The position numbers were made by a program, and so were the translations under genes. A model generated the notes under the pieces. That model searched no databases and had not been told where the DNA came from. It worked only from the letters and a program-made list of their open reading frames with translations. DNA of 20,268 nt from positions 1 to 20,268 of the forward strand of contig JANLPL010000088.1 of the NCBI GenBank assembly GCA_031367195.1. Direction: 5' to 3'. Numbering within the stretch: position 1 is the first letter of the stretch; every line of letters starts with the position of its first letter. The stretch is from Roseiarcus sp031367195 (lineage in GTDB: Bacteria; Pseudomonadota; Alphaproteobacteria; Rhizobiales; Beijerinckiaceae). This document shows, one piece after another, positions 7,815 through 14,625 of this stretch.

Positions 7815-7853
7815 ACCTGCGCCCAAGACCTGCGCCCAAGACCTGCGCCTAAG
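7815..7853. repeat. Triple 13-bp tandem repeat directly after a stop codon
   Basis: Three head-to-tail copies of acctgcgcccaag: 7815-7827, 7828-7840, and 7841-7853 (the third has one change, c to t). The array starts at the base after the TAG of the nuclease gene. The unit length is not a multiple of three, so it is not a hidden coding repeat. It looks like local slippage or duplication in the 3' untranslated region; no function is apparent. Confidence 0.85.
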
Positions 7854-7893
7854 TGGGGAATGGCGCCGCGCAAGCCCCATGGTATAGGACCGG

Positions 7894-7923
7894 CGGCTTC
7901 CCATATTGTGATCGGGGAAGCCG
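7894..7923. repeat. 9-bp inverted repeat upstream of hfq
   Basis: cggcttccc (7894-7902) and gggaagccg (7915-7923) form a perfect 9-bp stem around a 12-nt AT-containing loop (atattgtgatcg). It lies 42 nt before the hfq start. It could be an operator, a 5'-leader hairpin, or the 3' end of the nuclease transcript; no T-run follows. Hfq is autoregulated in some bacteria, so a leader element is plausible but only an inference. Confidence 0.4.
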
Positions 7924-7965
7924 ATTGCCGGCCGCATCTCTCGGCCCAACAGGATGGGATCAACC

Positions 7966-8217
7966 ATGGCCACGGAAAAAGCGCAAAACCTGCAGGACAC
8001 GTTCCTGAATCATGTGCGCAAGAGCAAGACGTCAGTCACGATCTTTCTGGTCAACGGCGTCAAGTTGCAGGGTTTCGTCACCTGGTTCGACAATTTCTGC
8101 GTGCTGCTGCGCCGCGACGGCCATTCGCAACTCGTCTATAAACACGCCATTTCCACCATCATGCCCGCCGCGCCGATCCAGATGCTCGAAGCGGTTGAAG
8201 ACGGCGAACATCATTGA
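7966..8217 (+). CDS. hfq: RNA chaperone Hfq
   Basis: 83 residues. Hfq forms a hexameric ring that pairs small RNAs with mRNAs and affects stability and translation. The sequence is the classic Sm fold: QNLQDTFLNHVRKSKTSVTI, then FLVNGVKLQGFVTWFDNF (Sm1), VLLRRDGHSQLVYKHAISTI (Sm2, with the conserved YKHA), ending MPAAPIQML and a short acidic tail. The proximal and lateral RNA-binding residues of the family are kept, including the RR of the rim. The ATG at 7966 is preferred over an in-frame ATG at 7954 because an AGGATGGGA stretch lies upstream at normal spacing and the family starts just before Q-N-L-Q-D. Its TGA overlaps the TTG start of hflX. This hfq-hflX order is typical of alphaproteobacteria. 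Confidence 0.97.
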   Translation: MATEKAQNLQDTFLNHVRKSKTSVTIFLVNGVKLQGFVTWFDNFCVLLRRDGHSQLVYKHAISTIMPAAPIQMLEAVEDGEHH

Positions 8218-9542
8218 TCGATAGCCCGAACGCGGAATACATCGACACCGGCGGCGGCGGCCGTCGCGAAAAGGCCGTCGCCGTCCACACGCGGACGCTG
8301 GTCGTCTGCCCCTATCTCACGCGCGGGGAGGGGCCGACGCGCTCGACCGAGGCTAGGGCCGACGAGGCGGTGGGATTGGCCGCGGCCATCGACCTCGCGG
8401 TGGTCGGCTCACAGGTGGCGATGCTCGGCGCTGTGCGTCCGGCGACCTATCTCGGCAAAGGCAAGGTCGAGGAGATCGCCGCGCGGGTGAAAGAGGAGGA
8501 GGTTTCGCTTGTCGTGATGGATTGCGCCCTGTCGCCGGTGCAGCAGCGCAATCTGGAAAAAGCCTTCGCCGCGAAGGTGATCGACCGCACCGGCCTGATC
8601 CTGGAAATCTTCGGCCGCCGCGCCCGGACGGCGGAAGGCGCGCTGCAAGTCGAACTCGCCCATCTCGATTACCAAAAGTCCCGTCTTGTGCGCTCCTGGA
8701 CCCATCTTGAGCGCCAGCGCGGCGGCTTCGGCTTTCTCGGCGGCCCCGGCGAAACCCAGATCGAGACCGATCGCCGGCTGATCCAGGAGCGCATGATCCG
8801 CATCAAGCGCGACCTCGAACAGGTGAAAAAAACCCGCGCGCTGCATCGCGAGAGCCGCAAGCAGGTTCCGTTCCCGATCGTCGCGCTGGTCGGCTATACA
8901 AATGCGGGCAAGTCGACGCTGTTCAACCGCCTGACCCGCGCCGACGTGACGGCGGCCGACATGCTGTTCGCCACGCTCGACCCGACGATGCGCGCGATTC
9001 GCCTGCCGCATGGCGGGACGGCGATCCTGTCCGACACGGTCGGTTTCATCTCCGATCTGCCGACCCTGCTGATCTCCGCCTTCCGCGCCACGCTGGAGGA
9101 AGTGCTGGCTGCCGACGTCATCTTACATGTGCGCGACATCAGCCACATCGACGCGCAGGCGCAGGCCGAGGACGTCGAGACGATTCTAACCGATCTCGGC
9201 GTGGACAGCGCCGACGAAAAGCTGATCGAAGTCTGGAACAAGGTCGATCGGCTCGACGCGGAGCACCGCGCCGGCCTGGCCGCGGCCCCCGGACCGGCGA
9301 TCCCCGTCTCCGCGCTGACCGGGGAGGGACTTGAAGCGTTGCTGGAGGCGATAGAGACGCGCCTTGCGCGCGAGCGCCGCACCGTCGATCTCGATCTCGA
9401 CGGTTCCGACGGGCGCGCCTTACATTGGCTCTACGAACACGCGGAAGTGATGACCCGCCGCGACGATCCGGATGGGCGCATCCACATGACCGTGCGCGCG
9501 GGGCCGGAAGCGATGGCCCGCATTATGCGCCGATTCGCCTGA
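8214..9542 (+). CDS. hflX: GTPase HflX (ribosome-splitting/rescue factor)
   Basis: 442 residues. HflX is a cytoplasmic GTPase that binds the 50S subunit and splits stalled ribosomes under stress. The N-terminal HflX domain (about 25-200) carries RPATYLGKGKVEEIA, DCALSPVQQRNLEK and DRTGLILEIFGRRARTAEG, then the Gly-rich linker GGFGFLGGPGETQIETDRR and a coiled-coil stretch. The G domain follows: P-loop GYTNAGKS (227-234), a FATLDPT switch I, DTVGFISDLP (G3) and NKVD (G4). The start is TTG at 8214, overlapping the hfq stop as TTGA, which suggests translational coupling. No ATG lies at the family start position. Compared with E. coli, hflK and hflC are not next to it. Confidence 0.95.
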   Translation: MIDSPNAEYIDTGGGGRREKAVAVHTRTLVVCPYLTRGEGPTRSTEARADEAVGLAAAIDLAVVGSQVAMLGAVRPATYLGKGKVEEIAARVKEEEVSLVVMDCALSPVQQRNLEKAFAAKVIDRTGLILEIFGRRARTAEGALQVELAHLDYQKSRLVRSWTHLERQRGGFGFLGGPGETQIETDRRLIQERMIRIKRDLEQVKKTRALHRESRKQVPFPIVALVGYTNAGKSTLFNRLTRADVTAADMLFATLDPTMRAIRLPHGGTAILSDTVGFISDLPTLLISAFRATLEEVLAADVILHVRDISHIDAQAQAEDVETILTDLGVDSADEKLIEVWNKVDRLDAEHRAGLAAAPGPAIPVSALTGEGLEALLEAIETRLARERRTVDLDLDGSDGRALHWLYEHAEVMTRRDDPDGRIHMTVRAGPEAMARIMRRFA

Positions 9543-9717
9543 TTCGACCTGCGTTACCGCGATCTGGCGCCTTGCTTTCGCGCATCGGCGCGTTGCCTTG
9601 CTTTCCTTTGCGGCAATCCACCGCTTGCTGCATTCCCTCGAAAAATAAACGCCAGCGAAAATTCATATGCCGATGCATAAAAGTTAACAGCGCAAATAGG
9701 TTGCTTCCACTTGATTT

Positions 9718-9899
9718 CGCAATTTGTCCGCAATTTGCAAACAGCAATGTCGCTATTTGGTTGTCATAGTGCAATCGCGCCGATTGGAGGGAGCCTCGAA
9801 TGCGCCGCGTTGGTGGTTTTGCAAACCGGGTTGCTTCAAAAGACTGGGCCGCCAACTTTGGCCAAATTTTTGACGTATAATTTCGCAATTTCGCAATCT
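9718..9899. repeat. Repeated CGCAATTT motif upstream of the MucR-like gene
   Basis: Exact CGCAATTT occurs at 9718-9725, 9729-9736 and 9884-9891, with a near copy CGCAATCT at 9892-9899. The copies are in two closely spaced pairs with start-to-start spacing of 11 and 8 bp. The first spacing is about one helical turn, as expected for protein binding on one DNA face. MucR/Ros proteins bind degenerate AT-rich sites and often control their own genes, so these are candidate operators. No binding is demonstrated. Confidence 0.45.
9853..9881 (+). promoter_or_regulatory. Candidate promoter with palindromic operator-like site
   Basis: TATAAT (9876-9881) is a perfect sigma-70 -10 hexamer, rare in a genome of this base composition. 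The -35 position at 17-bp spacing reads caactt (9853-9858), which is weak. The 10-bp palindrome TTTGGCCAAA (9857-9866) would lie between the two elements, where a repressor or activator could act. Orientation is towards the MucR-like gene. The distance to that gene (about 150-250 nt) would leave a long leader. Confidence 0.35.
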
Positions 9900-10133
9900 T
9901 TCAATTTTGTGACGCTGCGTGAAGCGGCGAAACGACATCTCGACAAAGAGAAAGTTCAGCAGTAAACCTGTTCCCCGTAGGCAAGGGCATCATAACTCGA
10001 ACGGCGAACGGCCAATCGGGGGCGATGACCAAAAATGCAGAATCGCAACCTATCTCATGCCGTAGCGTCCCGGTTGTGGCGGCGGGGGCAATCCGTCTTG
10101 AAGGTCCAGACCCAAAACAGAGTAGAGGACGCC

Positions 10134-10565
10134 TTGAACAACGTAAATATCACCGAGTTGACCGCCGACGTTGTCAAAGCCTTCGTGGCCAACAACGCCA
10201 TTCCGGCGAGCGAGCTGAGAACACTCGTCGAATCCGTGCACGCGACCTTTTCGCGGCTCTCCAACACCGCCGCGCCGCAACCGGCCCCGCAGCCGATTGC
10301 GACGCCCTCGACCATCCGTGAATCGGTAACGACCGATTTCCTTGTCAGCCTCGAAAACGGCAAGAAATACCGGACGTTGCGCTTCCACTTGGCCAAGCTG
10401 GGCCTGTCGCCGGAAGCCTATCGCCAGAAGTGGCGGCTGCCACCGGATTATCCGATGGTGGCGGCCTCCTTCGCCGCCCGCCGTTCGGCGCTGGCCAAAG
10501 CGAGCGGTTTCGGCAAGTCGCGCAAAGGCAAGTCCTCGCGCGGCCTCGCCAAGGCGGCGCGCTGA
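10134..10565 (+). CDS. MucR/Ros-family transcriptional regulator lacking most zinc ligands
   Basis: MucR/Ros proteins are DNA-binding regulators of alphaproteobacteria with an N-terminal oligomerisation region and a C-terminal zinc-finger-like domain. Here the N-terminus ITELTADVVKAFVANNAIP matches the family, as do ENGKKYRTLRFHLAKLGLSP and EAYRQKWRLPPDYPMVA. A basic tail (KSRKGKSSRG) ends the protein. In the longest frame (start ATG 10035), the positions of the usual Cys-x2-Cys/Asp-x9-His-x3/4-His ligands are Ser105, Asn108, His118 and Leu122/Gly123, so three of four are lost. I prefer the TTG at 10134 (143 residues) because AGAGGA precedes it and the family begins just before ELTAD; the ATG at 10035 would add 33 unrelated residues and has no good ribosome site. 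The gene ends 3 nt from the convergent cyclase gene. Confidence 0.82.
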   Translation: MNNVNITELTADVVKAFVANNAIPASELRTLVESVHATFSRLSNTAAPQPAPQPIATPSTIRESVTTDFLVSLENGKKYRTLRFHLAKLGLSPEAYRQKWRLPPDYPMVAASFAARRSALAKASGFGKSRKGKSSRGLAKAAR

Positions 10566-10568
10566 GGA

Positions 10569-11861
10569 TCAGAGGCAGGACTGCGTCTGCGTCTGCGGGA
10601 CCAGGCCATAAATCGTCTGCGCGGCGGCGACGCCGCGCAGCGCATAGCGCCCCATCGGCGCAAGCCGTCCGCCGCATCCCTCGGCGGCGCGCGCAAACCG
10701 TTCCGACGCCAGAATATGCCGGCCGAGCGTATCGCACAGCCGCTCGATCCGCGCCGCTTCGTTCACCGTAGGGCCGATCACGGTGAAGTCGAGCCGGTCG
10801 GCCGCGCCGACGTTACCGTAAAGCACTTCGCCCAGATGCAGCGCGATGTCGGCCTCGACGGTCGGCAGGCCGGCCAGCGCGCGCCTTTCATTGTCGAGCG
10901 CCAGCGACGCCAACGCTTCCTCCGCCGCGTCGAGCGCGCGGCGGCATACCGCGGCTTCTTCTTCGCCCTCGACGGCGAAGGTCGCCAACATCGCGTCGCC
11001 GATGAATTTGAGCACCTGGCCCCCGCGCGCCCGCAGCGGCGCGGTCAGCGCCTCGAAGGCGTCGTTGAGCATGTCGATCACCGTGGGGCCGGGCCAGGCG
11101 TCGCTTACGGCGGTGAAGCCCTTGAGATCGGCGTACCAGACGACGGCGCTGAGGCTGTCGTTGGCGCCGCGCACCACCGCGCCCTGATGCACCCGCCGCC
11201 CTGCGTCCTCGCCCAGATAGGTGCGCAGCAGACTGGAGGCGATGTCGTGCCCGGAGTGGGCCTTCAGCGCCAGAGCCAGGCCGGGCAGGGTGGCCTCGAA
11301 CAGCGTGATCTGCTCATCGTCGAATCCGCCCGCCGCGTCGCAGGTGAAAGAGAGCACCACGCCCGACCCATGCGCGGGATCGCCGCGCAGGCCGAAGGTG
11401 TAAACGATGGCGAAATAGTCGGTCGCGCCCTCGGCGTGGAACTCGACCAGAGCCGGAAAATCGCGCTGTTCCTCGCCCAGCGCCAGTCGCCGCCGGATCG
11501 AAGGCGTCGGTTCGCCGGCGCGGGCGCGCGCGATCAGATGCATGAACGGGCTTTGCAGCCAGGCCGAACTCGGCGTCTCGACGCGGACGAACTGCTGCTC
11601 GTGCACGGCGTTGAGTTCGCGCCGCCAAGTGTAGCCGTAGCCGGTCCATTGCGGATGCAGGGTTTGGGTCGAGACATGCGCGCGTAGCAACGACGCGCCG
11701 GCCTCCACCACGCGGCGACAATAGCCGTCGAACAATTCGGCCGCGCCCGCCCCATGCAGGCCCGCCTCCATGGTCCAGACGTAGAGGTCGGCGATGGCGC
11801 GGGTGCGCTTGTCGACGAACAGACGTTTCGCCTCCGCCAGGGGGCGCATCTCGGCACGCAT
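10569..11861 (-). CDS. Class III adenylate/guanylate cyclase with N-terminal uncharacterised domain
   Basis: 430 residues from the ATG at 11861, which has GAGGGA 6 nt upstream; the frame stays open further upstream but that is antisense to a real gene. The C-terminal catalytic domain (about 235-420) has both metal-binding Asp residues (D245 in ADLKGFT, D289 in KFIGDAML), the purine-selecting Lys285 and Asp358 (DFTVIG), which favour ATP, and the transition-state Asn367 and Arg371 (VNEAAR). It therefore looks like an active adenylate cyclase making cAMP, probably as a homodimer. No transmembrane helix is evident, so it is probably cytoplasmic. The N-terminal ~230 residues (LYVWTMEAGLHGAGAAELFD, FTCDAAGGFDDEQITLFEA) resemble the soluble sensor halves seen in rhizobial cyclases; the signal is unknown. 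It is divergent from the hydrolase gene, with 69 nt between starts. Confidence 0.88.
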   Translation of the reverse strand: MRAEMRPLAEAKRLFVDKRTRAIADLYVWTMEAGLHGAGAAELFDGYCRRVVEAGASLLRAHVSTQTLHPQWTGYGYTWRRELNAVHEQQFVRVETPSSAWLQSPFMHLIARARAGEPTPSIRRRLALGEEQRDFPALVEFHAEGATDYFAIVYTFGLRGDPAHGSGVVLSFTCDAAGGFDDEQITLFEATLPGLALALKAHSGHDIASSLLRTYLGEDAGRRVHQGAVVRGANDSLSAVVWYADLKGFTAVSDAWPGPTVIDMLNDAFEALTAPLRARGGQVLKFIGDAMLATFAVEGEEEAAVCRRALDAAEEALASLALDNERRALAGLPTVEADIALHLGEVLYGNVGAADRLDFTVIGPTVNEAARIERLCDTLGRHILASERFARAAEGCGGRLAPMGRYALRGVAAAQTIYGLVPQTQTQSCL

Positions 11862-11930
11862 GGGATTCCCTCGTCTGTTCGTTGGGACTACATAAGCGCA
11901 TACTCCACCGACGTAAGAAGGGCGCGAGGG

Positions 11931-12704
11931 ATGCGGGTCGAATCGGTCGAATTTCCGGGGGAAGGCGCGGTTTCGCGGCTCCATGTGCCCGGTACGCTGC
12001 GAATCGTCGATGGCCGCGCCGCCGTGGTGATCGCGCATGGATCGTCCGGTCCCGACAGCCGCGGCCGCGCCTATGCCGAGGCGCTCGCCGCCAGCGGCCT
12101 GTCGAGCCTCGAAATCGACATGTGGACCCCGCGCGGGCTGACCGGCGGGCTCGACCGGCCCAAAAGCGTCGCCGAAACGTTTCCCGACGTGTTCGGCGCA
12201 TTCCGCTACCTGACGACGCGGCCGGAATTCGATGCGCTCCGCATTGGCCTGCTCGGTTTTTCCTGGGGCGGCGTGCTCGCCATGCTTACGGCCACGCGCG
12301 CCGTCTCGCGCCGTTATCTCCGCAACGGCGAGCGATTTGCCGCCCATGCGCCGCTCTATCCCGTGTGCTGGCTCTACAATCGCGTTCCCGGCTACGAATT
12401 CCGCGATCTCACCGGCGCGCCGATCCTGCTGCAATGCGGCGCGGCCGACGATTACGACGCGCCCGACTCCGCGCAGGCGCTTGCCCAATCGCTCGACCCG
12501 TCCGACCGGGCCGGCCTCCGCGTGATCGTCTATCCCGACGCCACCCATGCCTTCGATCAGGTCGACGAGCCCCCGCGGATCGTGTCCGATCCGCTGTCCC
12601 ATCAAGGGCAGGGCGGCGAGGTCGCCTTCACGCCAAACCGCGAAGTGGGCGAGGCCGCCCGCGCGGAGACCGTCGCCTTCTTTCGCCGCGCGCTGAACCC
12701 CTGA
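11931..12704 (+). CDS. Dienelactone-hydrolase-like alpha/beta hydrolase
   Basis: 257 residues from the ATG at 11931, preceded by AAGAAGGGCGCGAGGG. The alpha/beta-hydrolase fold is visible: AAVVIAHGSSGPDSRG with the oxyanion-type HG, the nucleophile elbow GFSWGG with Ser111, an acid in GAADDYDAPDS (Asp173/174/176 region) and His206 in DATHAFDQ. The nucleophile is Ser, not the Cys of classical dienelactone hydrolase, so a general esterase or carboxylesterase role is more likely than chlorocatechol breakdown. There is no signal peptide, so it should be cytoplasmic. Its substrate is unknown and no aromatic-degradation genes are nearby. It ends 4 nt from the convergent moeA gene. It shares a short divergent promoter region with the cyclase. 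Confidence 0.83.
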   Translation: MRVESVEFPGEGAVSRLHVPGTLRIVDGRAAVVIAHGSSGPDSRGRAYAEALAASGLSSLEIDMWTPRGLTGGLDRPKSVAETFPDVFGAFRYLTTRPEFDALRIGLLGFSWGGVLAMLTATRAVSRRYLRNGERFAAHAPLYPVCWLYNRVPGYEFRDLTGAPILLQCGAADDYDAPDSAQALAQSLDPSDRAGLRVIVYPDATHAFDQVDEPPRIVSDPLSHQGQGGEVAFTPNREVGEAARAETVAFFRRALNP

Positions 12705-12708
12705 CGCT

Positions 12709-13926
12709 TCAGCCGCCGAGAGCGTCGAAGCGCAGGACGCGGCAGGTCTCGCCCGCTTTCGCGGGCGGGGCGTGCGGCGGGCGCACGATCAGCCCCTGCG
12801 CGTCGGCGAGCGTGCGCACCAGCGAGGAATCCTGATTGCGCGCCGGCGTCGCGCTCCAGCCGCCGGCGTCGCGCGTCAGGTTCGCGCGCATGTAATCCTC
12901 GCGGATCCCGTTGGCGGGCAGATCGACCGCCAACGTCGCCGCTTCGCTATGGTCCGCTCCGGCCTGAGGGTCGCCCGCCAGCGCGCGCAGCAGAGGCGCC
13001 AGAAACAACAGCCCGCACACGGCGGAAGAGGTCGGATTGCCCGGCAGGCCCAGCGCCAGCATCGCGCCGATGCGCCCGAACATCAGCGGCTTGCCCGGCC
13101 GCATGGCGATGCGCCAGAAGCCGAGCTCCATGCCGGCGTCGGTCAGCGCCTGCTGCACCAGATCGTAATCGCCGACCGAGGCGCCGCCCAGCGTCACCAG
13201 CACGTCCGCCCGCGCGGCGCGGGCCGCCGCGATCCGCTCGGCCAAAGCCTCGGGCCGGTCGGGCGCGATGCCGAGATCAATCGCCTCGGCGCCTTGCGCG
13301 CGCGCCAGTCCGACGACGAACAGATTGTTGGAGGCGACGATCTGCGCCGGCCCCAGAGCCTCGCCGGGCGCGCGCAACTCGTCGCCGGTGGCGAGAATCG
13401 CCACGCGGGGCTGGCGCGCAACACGCGCCGTCGGCTGGTTGGCCGCCGCGATCAGCGCGACATCGCGTGGGCTAAGCCGCCGCCCGGCCGCCAGCAGCGT
13501 CTCGCCCGCGCGGAAATCGAGCCCGACGCCGCGAATGTTGTCGCCGAGCCCGACCGGCGCGTTGAGAGCCACGAACTCGCCGTCGCGCTGCGCGTCCTCC
13601 TGCAAGGCGACGGAATCGGCGCCTTCGGGCAGGGGCGCGCCGGTAAAGATGCGCGCCGCCTCTCCCTGGCCGATGGCGCCGGCGAGAGCTCGCCCCGCCG
13701 CGGATTCGCCCACCACGCGCAGCCGCGCGCCCGCGTCCGCCGCGCGCAGCGCATAACCGTCCATCGCCGAATTGGCGAACGGGGGCTGCGTGCGACCCGC
13801 GACAAGGGACGCGGCCAGCGTGCGGCCGAACGCATGCGTCAGCGCGACCTCCTCGGCTTCAAGCGGCTTTGCGGCGGCCAGCACGCGCGCCAGCGCCTGC
13901 GCGACCGGAATCAGCGGCTCTTTCAT
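12709..13926 (-). CDS. moeA: Molybdopterin molybdenumtransferase MoeA
   Basis: 405 residues. MoeA inserts molybdate into adenylated molybdopterin to finish the molybdenum cofactor, in the cytoplasm. Family motifs are present: FANSAMDGYAL near residue 50, an RIFTGAPLPEGAD segment near 95, ILATGDEL, the MPT-binding loop TLGGASVGDYDLV and MRPGKPLMFG followed by LGLPGNPTSS. The C-terminal domain IV region (about 330-405) is complete. The ATG at 13926 overlaps the moaC TGA by one base (TGATG), with GGAGGA upstream, so the pair is translationally coupled. An in-frame ATG at 13944 would sit inside moaC and is less likely. It should serve molybdoenzymes such as the one at 5090-7171. Confidence 0.95.
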   Translation of the reverse strand: MKEPLIPVAQALARVLAAAKPLEAEEVALTHAFGRTLAASLVAGRTQPPFANSAMDGYALRAADAGARLRVVGESAAGRALAGAIGQGEAARIFTGAPLPEGADSVALQEDAQRDGEFVALNAPVGLGDNIRGVGLDFRAGETLLAAGRRLSPRDVALIAAANQPTARVARQPRVAILATGDELRAPGEALGPAQIVASNNLFVVGLARAQGAEAIDLGIAPDRPEALAERIAAARAARADVLVTLGGASVGDYDLVQQALTDAGMELGFWRIAMRPGKPLMFGRIGAMLALGLPGNPTSSAVCGLLFLAPLLRALAGDPQAGADHSEAATLAVDLPANGIREDYMRANLTRDAGGWSATPARNQDSSLVRTLADAQGLIVRPPHAPPAKAGETCRVLRFDALGG

Positions 13927-14405
13927 CAATCCTCCGCTCGCCAATGGCCCGACTTGCCGCCGAGCTTCTCGATCAATCGCACGCCCTCGATCCGCATCCC
14001 GCGATCGACCGCCTTGGCCATGTCGTAGATCGTCAGGCAGGCGACCGAGACGGCGGTCAGCGCCTCCATCTCGACGCCGGTCGCGCCCTTAACGCGCGCC
14101 CGCGCCCGCACGCGCAGGCCCGGCAGCGCGTCGTCGGGTTCGATCTCGACCTCGACCCCCGTCAGCGCCAGCGGATGGCACAGCGGGATCAACTCATGCG
14201 TGCGTTTGGCCGCCATGATGCCGGCGATCCGGGCGACGCCGAGCACGTCGCCCTTCTTCATGTCGCCCGCGCGAATCAGCGCCAGCGTCTCGGGGCGCAT
14301 CACGACGGCGCCCTGCGCCACCGCGACGCGCTCGGTGTCGGCTTTGGCGGTCACGTCGACCATGCGCGCCTGACCAGCGCCGTCGATATGGGTGAGGGCG
14401 GTCAT
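13926..14405 (-). CDS. moaC: Cyclic pyranopterin monophosphate synthase MoaC
   Basis: 159 residues. MoaC converts the MoaA product (3',8-cyclo-7,8-dihydroGTP) to cyclic pyranopterin monophosphate in molybdenum cofactor synthesis. It is a standard-length member: KKGDVLGVARIAGIMAAKRT, the signature HELIPLCHPL with its catalytic His, and GVEMEALTAVSVACLTIYDM containing the conserved Asp and the following KAVD. The C-terminus is IEGVRLIEKLGGKSGHW. The ATG at 14405 has TTGGAGA a few bases upstream. Downstream it overlaps moeA by one base. In many Hyphomicrobiales moaC follows trpC; here a divergently oriented membrane-protein gene separates the two. Confidence 0.97.
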   Translation of the reverse strand: MTALTHIDGAGQARMVDVTAKADTERVAVAQGAVVMRPETLALIRAGDMKKGDVLGVARIAGIMAAKRTHELIPLCHPLALTGVEVEIEPDDALPGLRVRARARVKGATGVEMEALTAVSVACLTIYDMAKAVDRGMRIEGVRLIEKLGGKSGHWRAED

Positions 14406-14625
14406 GGGTCTCCAAGTTAAGCCACCGGCGCGGAATGCGCGACGTCACAAGGGACCGGCCTATCCCCCAACGCCAGCGTCCTTCAATCAAAATTTCGTGC
14501 GTTGCAAGAAATAGCGACCGCACGAGCGGGTTTCGGCATGGAAACGCCCAGAAGCCTTGTTAGCGACGACGCGTGGGCTCCGCGACGCGCCCCGCATCGA
14601 CGGCAAGCAAAAAGGGAGGACGCCG

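Larger units (their letters stand above)
9543..10133. other. AT-rich intergenic region between hflX and the MucR-like gene
   Basis: This stretch has no supported gene and is visibly richer in A and T than the rest of the window, especially 9640-9935. It holds an 11-bp direct repeat (gccttgctttc at 9569-9579 and 9595-9605), several CGCAATTT copies, a consensus-like TATAAT (9876-9881) and a palindrome (9857-9866). An 84-codon open frame at 9711-9965 has no recognisable family or convincing ribosome site. The region probably contains the promoter and control sites of the MucR-like gene. An unannotated small RNA cannot be excluded. Confidence 0.6.

Noticed and set aside
9711..9965. 84-codon open frame in the AT-rich region before the MucR-like gene
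   Set aside because: No recognisable family, no convincing ribosome site, and composition unlike the neighbouring genes; better explained as regulatory DNA.
11862..12605. Upstream extension of the cyclase frame on the minus strand
   Set aside because: It lies antisense to the alpha/beta hydrolase, which has intact catalytic motifs; the cyclase has its own ribosome site at 11861.
12750..12767. 7-bp hairpin (cgcccgc-tttc-gcgggcg) near the moeA end
   Set aside because: It lies inside moeA coding sequence and is not followed by a T-run on either strand, so a terminator is not supported.
14406..14625. Possible promoter hexamers (TTGCAA at 14502-14507) between moaC and the DUF2189 gene
   Set aside because: No matching -10 box at acceptable spacing on either strand; a divergent promoter must exist here but I cannot place it.
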